A DNA stretch of 15,568 nucleotides from Nitrospira sp. UBA6493 (GTDB lineage: Bacteria; Nitrospirota; Nitrospiria; Nitrospirales; Nitrospiraceae): contig DJMJ01000013.1 in assembly GCA_002435325.1 (NCBI GenBank), positions 1-15,568 on the forward strand. The letters run 5' to 3'. Within the stretch, counting starts at the first letter, position 1; every line of letters begins with the position of its first letter. This document shows, one piece after another, positions 6,020 through 13,949 of this stretch. Made by a program: the position numbers and the translations under genes. Under the pieces are notes generated by a model. The model was given only the letters and a program-made list of their open reading frames with translations, was not told the DNA's origin and did not search any database.

Positions 6020-8272
6020 TTACACAAGTGGACGGGCCCCACGCAACTGGGTGGCAAGCGATGTGAAGCGGGAATCCTGCAGGAGATCTTCGACGGAACG
6101 GTCCAACTTCCTGGACCAATTGGGATGCTGGTCGAGCGTGCCCGGGACATTCGTTTGCTCGCGCGCGCCGATCACATCTTCCAGATTGGCCAGCACCAGA
6201 CAGGACGGGGTGCGCGCCAGATAGACATGGATGGCAGCCGCCAGATCCGGCGTCATAACGGGGATGTGGATGGGATCATCGGACAGTCCGCTCGGCAACA
6301 ACCCTTCGGCCTTCAAGGCTGCCAGCAGCCGGACCTTGTCGACTTGCCGCTCCGCCAGCACCGCGCGCCTCGCCTCGTCGTCGTGAAAGAGCCCCAGCTT
6401 GGCGCGTGTCTCGATATCGAATCCTTCCCAGTACCCGCTCAAAGTGGGAAGGTCATGCGTCGTCACCACACCAAGCGCTTGATCCGGATACGATTCAGGC
6501 GACTTGAAGCGGCCATCGCCGGTCCGTTCAAAGTACAACACGCGGTAGGAAAGCACTCCGGCCGCCGTCAACCGCGTGCGCACCCAATCGGGCACTGTGC
6601 CCAAATCCTCGCCGACCACCAACGCCTTAGCCCTGACGCTTTCCAGCGCAAGAATGGCCAGCACATCGTCCGCCGGGTAATGGACATAGGTCCCCTTGGA
6701 CGCGGGCATGCCCCGGGGAATCCAGAAGAGACGGAACAATGCCATGACATGATCGATGCGAACCGCGCCGCCATAACGGAGATTGTTGCGCAACAACTCG
6801 ATGAGGTACTGATACCCGCTCGCCCGAAGCTTCACGGGATCAGCGGGAGCCAGCCCCCAATTCTGCCCTTCCGGCGCGAACGCATCGGGTGGCGCACCGC
6901 AATCCGCCTTCAGAGCCAGCACGCTCTGAAACCGCCAGCCGTCCGCACCATACCGGTCGCTGCCCAAGGCAAGATCATGATAGAGCCCGATCGGCATGCC
7001 GGCTTCGCCGGTCTGGCGGCGCAAGGCGGATAACTGCTCCGCCACGAGCCACTGCACGTATTGAAAGTACCGCACTTTTTTCATGTGCCGGCGTTTGAAC
7101 TCGGCCACGGCGCTTGAGGTCGGCGTCCGGTATTGCTCCGGCCAATCCGCCCACACAGCCGCGCGCGATTGCACAAACTGCCGCTCGTCTTCCAGCGCCA
7201 GGAACAAGGCATACTGCAGTAGCGACTCGCCTTCCTGCAGGACAAACGAATGAAAAAACCACCCTCGCGCCGTCTTCGGCTGCAGATTCGGCTCCACGCC
7301 ATCGAAATTGTCCCGAAGAAAGGCCCGATAGCAGAGATCCAACACACTTCGTTTGGCAGCCGCCACAGCCTCATACTCGACGAACTCACTCTTCCTGGCG
7401 GCCTCCAACTGCGCGCGAAACGCGGGATCATCAAGCCGTTTCCGCACCTCCGGAGAAGTGTGGCATTCTGCGATTTGCTCGATATCAAGATAGAGTTCGT
7501 TCAGATACAAACGGCTGTTCGGAGAGTAGGGGCTGATATGGTAGGGTTTCGTATTCTTCAACGCATGGAGAGGATTGAGCCCCAGCAGGCCACATCCGAG
7601 GGTCTTGCCTGCCCACTCCACCACAACGGATAAATCCCGGAAATCCCCGACACCCCAATTACGTTCACTCCTGAGTGAATACAGCTGAAGCGCGAGGCCC
7701 CAGAGACGCGCCCCCGACTGCACTGCCTCCGGCACATAGCACCGGTCTGGCGCGACAATGACTCGAAATTGCGCTTCCGCGACCGACGCCCCGCCTTGCA
7801 CCCAGACCTTCGCATCGTAATACCCGATCGACAAATCCTCCGGCAGCGGAAACGTCAGCCGGACATACCGGTCATTGGCGATTATCCGGCTCTCCTCGAT
7901 CGGCAGATTGGGCCCCTCCTGCCGCTCATGCCGCTTCTCCCCATTTTCCGCATACACCACCCAATGGACTTGGAGACGGGAATCCTCCCCGGATTCACAA
8001 CGGACATGGAGCGACCACAGGCCTGGCGATTGGCCGGCCTGAAGCACGCGGACCGGATCGCAGCCCTGCACCCACGGACGATGATCCCACGCGGCAAGTT
8101 CTTCGACCAGCGCAACTCGATCGGCAACGCGAAACCCCATGGCTGAAAGAATGGCCCGCCGAGTCTCATCGGTTGTGACATGGCGAATACCGGCTATATC
8201 GTGATACTCGGCGGCGATACCCGCCCGTTCGGCGAGCAGAGCAAGCAGTTCGGCTTCCGGCTGATTGTACAT
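6020..8272 (-). CDS. malQ: 4-alpha-glucanotransferase (amylomaltase, GH77)
   Basis: Transfers alpha-1,4-glucan segments between maltodextrins, releasing glucose, in cytoplasmic glycogen/maltodextrin metabolism. 750 residues, the longer MalQ form with a beta-rich N-terminal region (about 1-180) before the catalytic barrel. GH77 signatures: RNWGVGDFRDL near residue 200, SPYSPNSRLYLN around 250-260, nucleophile Asp507 in RIDHVMALFRLFWIP, acid/base Glu555 in VVGEDLGTVP and Asp607 in TTHDLPTLSGYW. All three catalytic acids are present. No Shine-Dalgarno sequence precedes the ATG (the bases before it are six C). A stop codon lies upstream in frame and no other start is near, so this start stands. 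With the PfkB gene in the same array it suggests mobilisation of stored glucan. A 170-bp gap separates it from the USP gene upstream, so it may have its own promoter. Confidence 0.96.
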   Translation of the reverse strand: MYNQPEAELLALLAERAGIAAEYHDIAGIRHVTTDETRRAILSAMGFRVADRVALVEELAAWDHRPWVQGCDPVRVLQAGQSPGLWSLHVRCESGEDSRLQVHWVVYAENGEKRHERQEGPNLPIEESRIIANDRYVRLTFPLPEDLSIGYYDAKVWVQGGASVAEAQFRVIVAPDRCYVPEAVQSGARLWGLALQLYSLRSERNWGVGDFRDLSVVVEWAGKTLGCGLLGLNPLHALKNTKPYHISPYSPNSRLYLNELYLDIEQIAECHTSPEVRKRLDDPAFRAQLEAARKSEFVEYEAVAAAKRSVLDLCYRAFLRDNFDGVEPNLQPKTARGWFFHSFVLQEGESLLQYALFLALEDERQFVQSRAAVWADWPEQYRTPTSSAVAEFKRRHMKKVRYFQYVQWLVAEQLSALRRQTGEAGMPIGLYHDLALGSDRYGADGWRFQSVLALKADCGAPPDAFAPEGQNWGLAPADPVKLRASGYQYLIELLRNNLRYGGAVRIDHVMALFRLFWIPRGMPASKGTYVHYPADDVLAILALESVRAKALVVGEDLGTVPDWVRTRLTAAGVLSYRVLYFERTGDGRFKSPESYPDQALGVVTTHDLPTLSGYWEGFDIETRAKLGLFHDDEARRAVLAERQVDKVRLLAALKAEGLLPSGLSDDPIHIPVMTPDLAAAIHVYLARTPSCLVLANLEDVIGAREQTNVPGTLDQHPNWSRKLDRSVEDLLQDSRFTSLATQLRGARPLV

Positions 8273-8280
8273 GGGGGGAT

Positions 8281-8309
8281 AGTCTGAGTGAATCCCGACC
8301 TCTCGTCAA
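8281..8309 (-). promoter_or_regulatory. Weak promoter-like element directly before malQ
   Basis: On the minus strand TTGACG (8309-8304) and CAGACT (8286-8281) are 17 bases apart. The predicted start falls one or two bases before the malQ ATG, which has no ribosome binding site, so a leaderless mRNA is possible. The -10 match is poor (three of six). Confidence 0.28.
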
Positions 8310-8442
8310 GCGATCCCGTTGTTCCTGTATACTATTTCCATCTGGCGATAAAAGAGACCCGCGCAGCGCGCAAAGCGCCACAGCGGTGATGGCGAACAGC
8401 CACCGATCTCCGGCGACACGATGCAGGCCCGCCGAGCGCTCC

Positions 8443-9300
8443 TTACCGGACGACGAGCACGGAACAGGAGCTATGCTGCACCACGCGAGTGGACACACTC
8501 CCCAACAACACCCGGCCGATCGCGCCAAGCCCCTTGGCCCCTGTCACAATCACATCGGCCTTATGCTGTTTGGCAACCTTCAGAATTTCATCGGCTGGCT
8601 TGCCGAGCTTCGGCGCTTCCTGAACCTGAAACCCGGCCTTCGCCAGTTTGTCGGCATAACGCCGCACGATGGCTTTGCCCGCCTCACGGACTTCCGGGTA
8701 TTTGAGAAAGGGCATGACATGGACCACCACCACGTTCACCGGCTCCACTTCCGGCCCGTTCATCTGAGGCGCCACATGCCGGACGAGAAACCGCACCGCC
8801 TTGTCGGACGCGGGAGACCCGTCGATCGCCAGCACAATTTGTTTGAGCGGACGAGCCACTTCTTTCACCACGAGCACCGAGCAGGCCGCGTGATGAATGG
8901 CATTCGTCGACACACTGCCGAGCATAAACCGGTCCAGCGCATCCAGCCCGCGCGAGCCGACCGCCACCATACCCACCCCCCTTGCCGCATGCTTCACGAT
9001 CGTCGGAGCGACAGCCCCGCGCTCGATGGTGATCGTTCCTTTCAATCCTAACGACGACAGCAGCGCGGTCGATTCCCTTTTCGCGGATTTCGCGCAATCT
9101 TCCATGCGCTTGATTTCCTGCTGAATATATCGTTCCGTTCCGGCCACCACCGGCTGAATCATAAACGGCGCCCGGAGCGCGGCGACATCCACCACATGCA
9201 GCACCCGCAACACCGGCTTTACAGTCAGAGGCAACTGCCCCACCCACTCTATCGCCCATCGTCCGTACTTCGATCCATCCGTGGCCACGAGCACTTTCAT
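8443..9300 (-). CDS. Universal stress protein, tandem UspA domains, ATP-binding type
   Basis: 285 residues made of two UspA folds (about 1-146 and 152-285). Each has the nucleotide-binding signature G-x2-G-x9-G-S: residues 115-129 (GSRGLDALDRFMLGS) and 254-268 (GAKGLGAIGRVLLGS), and each begins with an Asp-Gly-Ser strand end (VATDGS, LAIDGS). It therefore probably binds ATP in both halves, as UspF/G-type and TeaD-like proteins do, and acts as a cytoplasmic stress or energy-status protein. The frame remains open upstream into the PfkB gene, but ATG 9300 is preceded by GGAGG at four bases and begins exactly at the first strand. It follows the PfkB gene by 22 bp, the same USP-next-to-pfkB pairing found in mycobacterial dormancy genes. 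Confidence 0.95.
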   Translation of the reverse strand: MKVLVATDGSKYGRWAIEWVGQLPLTVKPVLRVLHVVDVAALRAPFMIQPVVAGTERYIQQEIKRMEDCAKSAKRESTALLSSLGLKGTITIERGAVAPTIVKHAARGVGMVAVGSRGLDALDRFMLGSVSTNAIHHAACSVLVVKEVARPLKQIVLAIDGSPASDKAVRFLVRHVAPQMNGPEVEPVNVVVVHVMPFLKYPEVREAGKAIVRRYADKLAKAGFQVQEAPKLGKPADEILKVAKQHKADVIVTGAKGLGAIGRVLLGSVSTRVVQHSSCSVLVVR

Positions 9301-9322
9301 AGAGCCTCCATCACTCGTCAGG

Positions 9323-10252
9323 TTAACACGACACAACCTTGATTTTAGGGACCAGCCGGCGGACATCCGCCGCTCGGCAAAGTTGATTGCCGGGAGCCAG
9401 GGTCGCCGCTGTCCCTGCCGCCGTCGCCATCCGCACACAGGTCTCCAGCCCCTTCCCTTCCGCATGGGCAATGACAAAGCCTGCTACGGTGGAATCACCC
9501 GCACCAACCGTACTGCGAACCGTGACGCCCGGAGGAATCGCGCGAAAGCATTCCTGCCGGCCGACGAGCACCACGCCCTTCGCGCCGCGAGACACCAGTA
9601 CCACCTCAACCCCGCCGCGCTGCACCCGCTCGGCGGCGCGAAGAATAGCCGACTCCGACCTCAGCGGCTGTCCCGTCAGCCGCCGCAATTCATTCACGTT
9701 CGGCTTGATCGCAAACGGCTTGGCCCGCAGCCCCGACTTAAAGCAGGGCCCATCCGCGTCCAGCACCGCGCGTGCACCACGAGACTGCACCACATCGATA
9801 ATCTGACGATAGGCATCGCCCGGCAACCCGACCGGAAGACTCCCGCTCACCACCACATAGGCATCCCGAAGATCGAGCAGTTTCAGATGCGTGAGAAACG
9901 CCGCCCATTCGTCCTTGCTGACGACCGGGCCTCGCGAATTCAGCATGGTCTGAGTCCGGGCGCGCTGCGTCGTCACGATAATATTGCGCCGCGTTTCCTG
10001 CGCAATCGGAGTGAAATAACAGGTCACCCCTTCGGCCTTCAGCAACTCGATCATCGCCTGGCCGGTATGCCCGCCGATAAAGCCCAATGCCATGCTGTCG
10101 CCACCCAAATGCCGGATGGCACGGGACACATCAATGCCTTTTCCGCCCGCATAAAGGGCTTCGCGCTTCACGCGATTCGCATCGTCGACACGCAATTCTT
10201 CGACATCAAGAAAATGATCCAGGGCCGGATTAAGGGTGACGGTGTAAATCAT
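9323..10252 (-). CDS. PfkB-family sugar-phosphate kinase, probable 1-phosphofructokinase
   Basis: 309 residues, normal for FruK/LacC-type ribokinase-family enzymes that phosphorylate fructose-1-phosphate, fructose-6-phosphate or tagatose-6-phosphate with ATP. It starts with the typical YTVTLNPALD, has the first PfkB signature GGKGIDVSRAIRHLGG (36-51), a KPNVNEL segment (183-189) and the second signature with the anion hole and catalytic base GAGD (250-253, Asp253) in STVGAGDSTVAGF. Position 41 is Asp where most relatives have Asn (GGKGxN), a substrate-pocket position. No fructose phosphotransferase genes are nearby, so the exact substrate is open and fructose-6-phosphate is plausible. No ribosome binding site is visible before the ATG; a TATTCT hexamer lies 11 bases upstream. 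Confidence 0.92.
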   Translation of the reverse strand: MIYTVTLNPALDHFLDVEELRVDDANRVKREALYAGGKGIDVSRAIRHLGGDSMALGFIGGHTGQAMIELLKAEGVTCYFTPIAQETRRNIIVTTQRARTQTMLNSRGPVVSKDEWAAFLTHLKLLDLRDAYVVVSGSLPVGLPGDAYRQIIDVVQSRGARAVLDADGPCFKSGLRAKPFAIKPNVNELRRLTGQPLRSESAILRAAERVQRGGVEVVLVSRGAKGVVLVGRQECFRAIPPGVTVRSTVGAGDSTVAGFVIAHAEGKGLETCVRMATAAGTAATLAPGNQLCRAADVRRLVPKIKVVSC

Positions 10253-10263
10253 GGCGAGAGCAA

Positions 10264-10269
10264 AGAATA
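10264..10269 (-). promoter_or_regulatory. Possible -10 hexamer before the PfkB gene
   Basis: TATTCT on the minus strand matches the -10 consensus at four of six positions and ends 11 bases before the ATG at 10252. There is no convincing -35 (TGGCAC at 17-base spacing) and no ribosome binding site. Listed because the same layout appears before malQ and before the gene at 1059. Confidence 0.22.
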
Positions 10270-10360
10270 CCTGAACCGGCGCTGGTGTGCCATCGACATC
10301 TCTCAGGATCAGCGGACAGACACTACGACCAACCTCCGGGGCAGCCCGTCATGGCATTCC

Positions 10361-11740
10361 TTAGGCGGAGGCCTGTTCCTTGCGTACCGCATCGAGGCCA
10401 ACGTGCCCGCGCAGCAGGTTATAGTCGAATGCCGGCTTGCCGATCCGCCGCCACCCAAGATCGTTGCGCTCCATCTCATCGATCAAGCGGCCGACTTGCT
10501 CGCGGCCGGCCGGTGTCGTCGCGGCATGACGCGGCGTCTTCCCATCCAATACCGGCGCCTCCCGATCGCTCCAGTCCAGATAGGCGGTTTCCAGAAATGT
10601 TCGCAAGAGGACCGCATCCTGGTCCGGCGTTACAACGACCTGCACCGCCTGATCGGCATTGAGTTCGTCCGCGCTCAAACGGTGCGGCGGCGGGTCGGCC
10701 GCCTCTCCGCGAAAATGGAGCGAGAACCCGAACGTCGCCGCCAGCTGATGCTTGAGCGCATCGAGCCGTTCATGGGAATCGGTTTCCACCCAGAGTTGCG
10801 TCGGCGTCAGTGTGAAACGGGCCACCACGCTCGCGTGATCCGCCGAGGATGCTCCCCGTTGAATCCACCGCATCGTGGCACAGGCCCCCTGGCCGCTGTC
10901 GGCCTCAACTCCCTCAAACCCGGCCAATTGGTCGCGGAGAAAAGTGAACTCGCGATGTTCGTAGAGTGCCAGCGCGTAGAGATGCCGCGCGCCATCCGCA
11001 GTGCGATAGCGGATATCAGCCACAACTTTGAGCAGCGTCCCCAGACGCATCTGTGCATAGATCCAGAGCAGCATATGCCCGAAACGTTTGGCAAACTCAT
11101 GCCAGTCCCCCAGTTCGAATGACCCGGCATTGATTTCCATCTCACGGCGATAGCCGTTCGTCGCCTCCAAGAGCGTCCGCCCTTCCGCTGCGGTCAGCAA
11201 CAACGCGCAGGCGCCGATCACCACCTTATTCGTCTCGGGATCGCCCGGCATCTGCACGAAGCGCGTCAGCAGCACCTGCCCCGGCTGCAGCCTTTGAGAG
11301 AAATCGCCCCCGCGCACCTCATAGACGCGGCGGTCGCCCAGCGAGCGGCAGGACAGGATCGTGTTCGGCGAGTCACTCGGACAGACCTCCACCAGATCCA
11401 GATAGGAATGTTTTAAGGAGTCCATCCAAGCCCGTTCTTCGTCCGGAATATGTTCGGTAATCACATCCCGGAGTTGCTCGATCAGCGTGAGCTGCCCGTC
11501 TTGCGGATAATAATCGGCATAGACCGACCAGGCCGCCAGCTCCACTTCCTGAGCGTACGGCGGAAGCGGTGCAGCGCCCCCCGCTTCAACATAGGGCCGC
11601 AACGCCTGGCGCAAAGCCAGATCCCGCTGCGCCTGAAACATCGGGGAAAGAGAAAGGATTTCGAGCCGGGCGATCAGCCCGTCCAGCCCAGGAGGCAGCG
11701 GCGCCCAGAAACCGGCCTCCGATTCATTCGCGAGCTTCAT
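10361..11740 (-). CDS. Hypothetical 459-residue protein with a C-terminal DUF2384-like segment
   Basis: I do not recognise a named family for the whole protein. It is soluble with no signal peptide or membrane segment. Residues about 60-230 resemble the middle part of large SEC-C/YecA-associated proteins of unknown role: a LAAWSVYADYYPQDGQLTL helix, then LVEVCPSDSPNTI, then a beta-rich RVYEVRGGDFSQRLQPGQ stretch. Residues about 300-345 contain ARFTLTPTQLWVETDSHERL. The end (about 395-435) has YLDWSDREAPVLDGKTPRHA followed by TPAGREQVGRLI, like the toxin-binding region of MbcA/ParS/Xre antitoxins (DUF2384) that also occurs in such proteins. The ATG at 11740 has GGAAGA seven to eight bases upstream and overlaps the DUF2934 gene by 17 bp, so the two are surely co-transcribed. 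No metal-binding Cys cluster is seen at the C-terminus. Confidence 0.8.
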   Translation of the reverse strand: MKLANESEAGFWAPLPPGLDGLIARLEILSLSPMFQAQRDLALRQALRPYVEAGGAAPLPPYAQEVELAAWSVYADYYPQDGQLTLIEQLRDVITEHIPDEERAWMDSLKHSYLDLVEVCPSDSPNTILSCRSLGDRRVYEVRGGDFSQRLQPGQVLLTRFVQMPGDPETNKVVIGACALLLTAAEGRTLLEATNGYRREMEINAGSFELGDWHEFAKRFGHMLLWIYAQMRLGTLLKVVADIRYRTADGARHLYALALYEHREFTFLRDQLAGFEGVEADSGQGACATMRWIQRGASSADHASVVARFTLTPTQLWVETDSHERLDALKHQLAATFGFSLHFRGEAADPPPHRLSADELNADQAVQVVVTPDQDAVLLRTFLETAYLDWSDREAPVLDGKTPRHAATTPAGREQVGRLIDEMERNDLGWRRIGKPAFDYNLLRGHVGLDAVRKEQASA

Positions 11741-11948
11741 GAATTTCTTCCATCACGATAGTCTCGGCATCAAGCCAATCTTCCAGATCATGCCCGGCCC
11801 GCCGGCCGCGCTCTTCCCACAATTCATAGGCCTTCTGGGCAATGCGATCCCACATGCCATCGGGCAATTCTATCGGCTTCCCCACGCTCGGCATCCGTTT
11901 CGTGCCGGCCACAACTGCACCGCTCCGGCTTTTCCCCATCGTCGCCAT
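11724..11948 (-). CDS. DUF2934 family small protein
   Basis: 74 residues. After a basic, Gly/Ser-rich N-terminus comes the short helical DUF2934 motif: IAQKAYELWEERGR, a Gly-His turn, DLEDWLDAE and a final acidic helix. Molecular function is unknown; the domain is common in small cytoplasmic proteins of environmental bacteria. The start is firm: AAGGAGG lies six bases before the ATG at 11948. Its 3' end overlaps the following gene by 17 bp and it begins 34 bp after the upstream USP gene, placing it inside the operon. Confidence 0.88.
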   Translation of the reverse strand: MATMGKSRSGAVVAGTKRMPSVGKPIELPDGMWDRIAQKAYELWEERGRRAGHDLEDWLDAETIVMEEIHEARE

Positions 11949-11982
11949 GAGACACCTCCTTGTGGCAGATCTCAGTTCTTCT

Positions 11983-12930
11983 CTATGACACCGGAATCAC
12001 GCGGCGATGACCGGCGGCATACTTCGGACTGCGCACGGTCAAAACGGGGCAGCGCGATTGCCGCAACACGGCCTCGGTCACACTGCCGCTCAACATATGT
12101 GACAATCCCCGACGGCCATGGGTCCCCATCACAATCACATCCGCCGGCAGCGTCCTGGCACTGTCCAGAATAGAATCGGCGGGCAGCCCTCCCCGTACAT
12201 GCGAGTCAGCGACAATCTTCGCCCCGGCCAGCGCCTCCACAAAACCGGCGAGCCGCTGTGTGACCCGGGCGCGTATCTCGTCCCGCTTGGACTCAAGCGA
12301 CAGCGTAAAGTCCAGCCCGTAGGAAACCGGCTCCAATACATGGAGCAGCGACAGCGCTGCGTCCGATCGCTGCGCCAGCAGGGCCGCATACTCCAGCGCT
12401 TCGAGCGAACAATCCGAGAAATCGACCGGGACCAGAATCCGATGCACACTGACACCCGCGCAAGGACGAGGGTCGGCAAGGATCCCGTCGGAGAGCTCCG
12501 CCCGCACCGCCAGCACCGGACAGGAGGCCGACCGAATCACACGCTCCGCCGTACTGCCCAGCAGCACATGGGCCAGCCCCGTCTTGCCCTTGGTCCCGAC
12601 CACGATCAGATCCGAATCCTCTGCACGGGCGGCGCCCAGAATTTCTTCACTGGGAATTCCTGTGGCAATCCGCGTCTGTACGGATAGCCCGCGGGCGGCG
12701 GCACGCGCCGTCAGATCGGCCAACTCATTCTTCGCCGACTTCATCAGCTCGGCCAAATACAGACGATTGACCTCATACTCCGGATTCATGCCCGGCTGAA
12801 ACTCCAGCACCGTGATTACCGTCAGCGAAGCCCGCCACGTGGAAGCGAGGCACAGAGCATAGGCTTCTGCCTGCGCCGCCCAGGGCGAAAAATCGGTCGC
12901 GAACATAATGCGCGGTTGTGACAATGTCAT
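11983..12930 (-). CDS. Universal stress protein, tandem UspA domains
   Basis: 315 residues with two UspA folds, about 4-143 and 162-300, plus a short basic tail ending VIPVS. Both halves carry the ATP-binding signature: 112-126 (GTKGKTGLAHVLLGS) and 269-283 (GTHGRRGLSHMLSGS). Both begin with the DFS variant of the strand-end Asp (FATDFSP, VPVDFSD). Cytoplasmic, presumed nucleotide-binding stress protein. The nearest AGGAG is about 12 bases before ATG 12930, longer than ideal, so translation may be modest or coupled to the cupredoxin gene 41 bp upstream. The two halves are more like each other than like the USP downstream of the PfkB gene, suggesting a separate duplication; that is an impression from motifs only. 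Confidence 0.95.
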   Translation of the reverse strand: MTLSQPRIMFATDFSPWAAQAEAYALCLASTWRASLTVITVLEFQPGMNPEYEVNRLYLAELMKSAKNELADLTARAAARGLSVQTRIATGIPSEEILGAARAEDSDLIVVGTKGKTGLAHVLLGSTAERVIRSASCPVLAVRAELSDGILADPRPCAGVSVHRILVPVDFSDCSLEALEYAALLAQRSDAALSLLHVLEPVSYGLDFTLSLESKRDEIRARVTQRLAGFVEALAGAKIVADSHVRGGLPADSILDSARTLPADVIVMGTHGRRGLSHMLSGSVTEAVLRQSRCPVLTVRSPKYAAGHRRVIPVS

Positions 12931-12971
12931 ATCGTGATTGATCTCCTACCGAACATATGGGGTTGTCGCTG

Positions 12972-13397
12972 TTACACCGCCTCGACACTCAGCAGCAATA
13001 ACTCACCTTTCATATTAGGATGAATCGAACAGCGAAACTCATGGCGGCCAGGACGGGACATGTTGAAACGGAGCACCGCATCCCGCTTCGAATCGAGGAA
13101 CACACCTCCCACTCCTCGCCCATACACCACGACTCCGTCCCGTTCCACTTGCGTCGGAATCCCCTCAAACATCGTCGAACCGAAATCGTGACGCTCGGCA
13201 TCATCGTTCTTGACTTTGATTACCGTCGGAACCCCCAGCCGGAGCGGGCCCTGCTTCGTCACAAACTTGAAATCCTTGATGGTCACTTCAATCACCTGCT
13301 CCGACTGCGACCAGAGCGGGAGAGCACTCACCCCCCAGATAGCCCACGTGACGCCTAACACGATGACCCATCCCAGCGACCGCCGTCCCTGTTTCAT
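12972..13397 (-). CDS. Exported cupredoxin (type-1 copper protein), amicyanin-like ligand spacing
   Basis: 141 residues. The N-terminus MKQGRRSLGWVIVLGVTWAI is a basic and hydrophobic export signal, with cleavage probably near residues 25-32. The mature part is a beta-sandwich with all four type-1 copper ligands apparent: His70 in DAERHDF, and Cys123, His126 and Met129 in FRCSIHPNMKGE. The spacing C-x2-H-x2-M is that of amicyanin. Expected role is a one-electron carrier or copper-holding protein in the periplasm. The start was chosen at 13397 because AGGAGG ends five bases before it; ATG 13400 would be only two bases away, and longer versions would run into the preceding USP gene. It sits between two USP genes in one operon, unusual company for a periplasmic redox protein, and may feed the haem protein of the divergent arm. 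Confidence 0.9.
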   Translation of the reverse strand: MKQGRRSLGWVIVLGVTWAIWGVSALPLWSQSEQVIEVTIKDFKFVTKQGPLRLGVPTVIKVKNDDAERHDFGSTMFEGIPTQVERDGVVVYGRGVGGVFLDSKRDAVLRFNMSRPGRHEFRCSIHPNMKGELLLLSVEAV

Positions 13398-13432
13398 CAT
13401 GGCCTCCTTATTCGCCTTCTCTCGATCCCTAT

Positions 13433-13915
13433 TCAAGACCGTGCCTTGACTGGCAACGGCACCGTCAGCACCGGACAACCGGCTGTTCGCACGACTTTTT
13501 CCGCCGTGCTGCCGAAAAAAATCTTATCGACGCTGCCCGACCGCCCCCCATAACTACCCATCACGACCAGATCGACTTTTTCCACCCGCGCCATCTTGGC
13601 AATCTCGACGAACGGGACTCCTTCCAACACCACCCGCTTCATCGCAATCCCTTTGGCCGCCTCCGAATCGAGCAAGCGCCGGACTTGGAGACGGGCATAG
13701 TGACGGAGCCGACGCTTTTGCGCCGCGGCATCGGACGGCACCGCCAATAATCCAAGTTTGTTTAGGGACGCCACGGCTCCCATATCGATCACATACACCA
13801 CCACGACCTCCGCCTCACAGAGGCGAGCGAGATCGCAGGCCACCCGAAACGCCTCTTCCGAGCAGGGAGAAAAATCCACCGGCACCAGAATGTGGGAAAA
13901 GAGCGCACCCTTCAT
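13433..13915 (-). CDS. Universal stress protein, single UspA domain, first gene of the minus-strand operon
   Basis: 160 residues, one UspA fold. It begins ILVPVDFSP and ends CPVLTVPLP. The nucleotide loop reads G120-S-Y-G123, then 11 residues (GRSGSVDKIFF), then G135-S136; the family pattern has nine, so the loop is two residues longer and ATP binding is less certain than in its neighbours. The frame stays open to 13948, but ATG 13915 has GAGG five bases upstream and follows the predicted sigma-54 transcription start at about 13938, whereas 13948 would lie outside the transcript. As the first gene behind that promoter it heads the array of USP, cupredoxin, USP, DUF2934, unknown, PfkB and USP genes. 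Confidence 0.93.
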   Translation of the reverse strand: MKGALFSHILVPVDFSPCSEEAFRVACDLARLCEAEVVVVYVIDMGAVASLNKLGLLAVPSDAAAQKRRLRHYARLQVRRLLDSEAAKGIAMKRVVLEGVPFVEIAKMARVEKVDLVVMGSYGGRSGSVDKIFFGSTAEKVVRTAGCPVLTVPLPVKARS

Positions 13916-13949
13916 GGCCACCTCACTGTAAGCATTCACTCCCCTCATC

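Noticed and set aside
6125..7033. 302-codon plus-strand frame inside malQ
   Set aside because: It is antisense to the catalytic region of malQ, where all GH77 residues are intact on the minus strand.
8340..8385. GC-rich repeats (GCGC runs) followed by TCTCTTTT on the minus strand after the USP gene
   Set aside because: Looks terminator-like at first, but the best stem is only four or five pairs, so I could not support a terminator call.
10195..10230. TGGCAC upstream of the PfkB gene as a third sigma-54 site
   Set aside because: No TTGC or GC follows at the required ten-base spacing from GG, so it fails the sigma-54 pattern.
9281..11122. 613-codon open frame on the plus strand opposite the PfkB and unknown genes
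   Set aside because: It lies antisense to two genes with clear family motifs and proper ribosome sites, its translation is rich in Arg/His/Pro as expected of a complementary frame in GC-rich DNA, and it has no recognisable domain.
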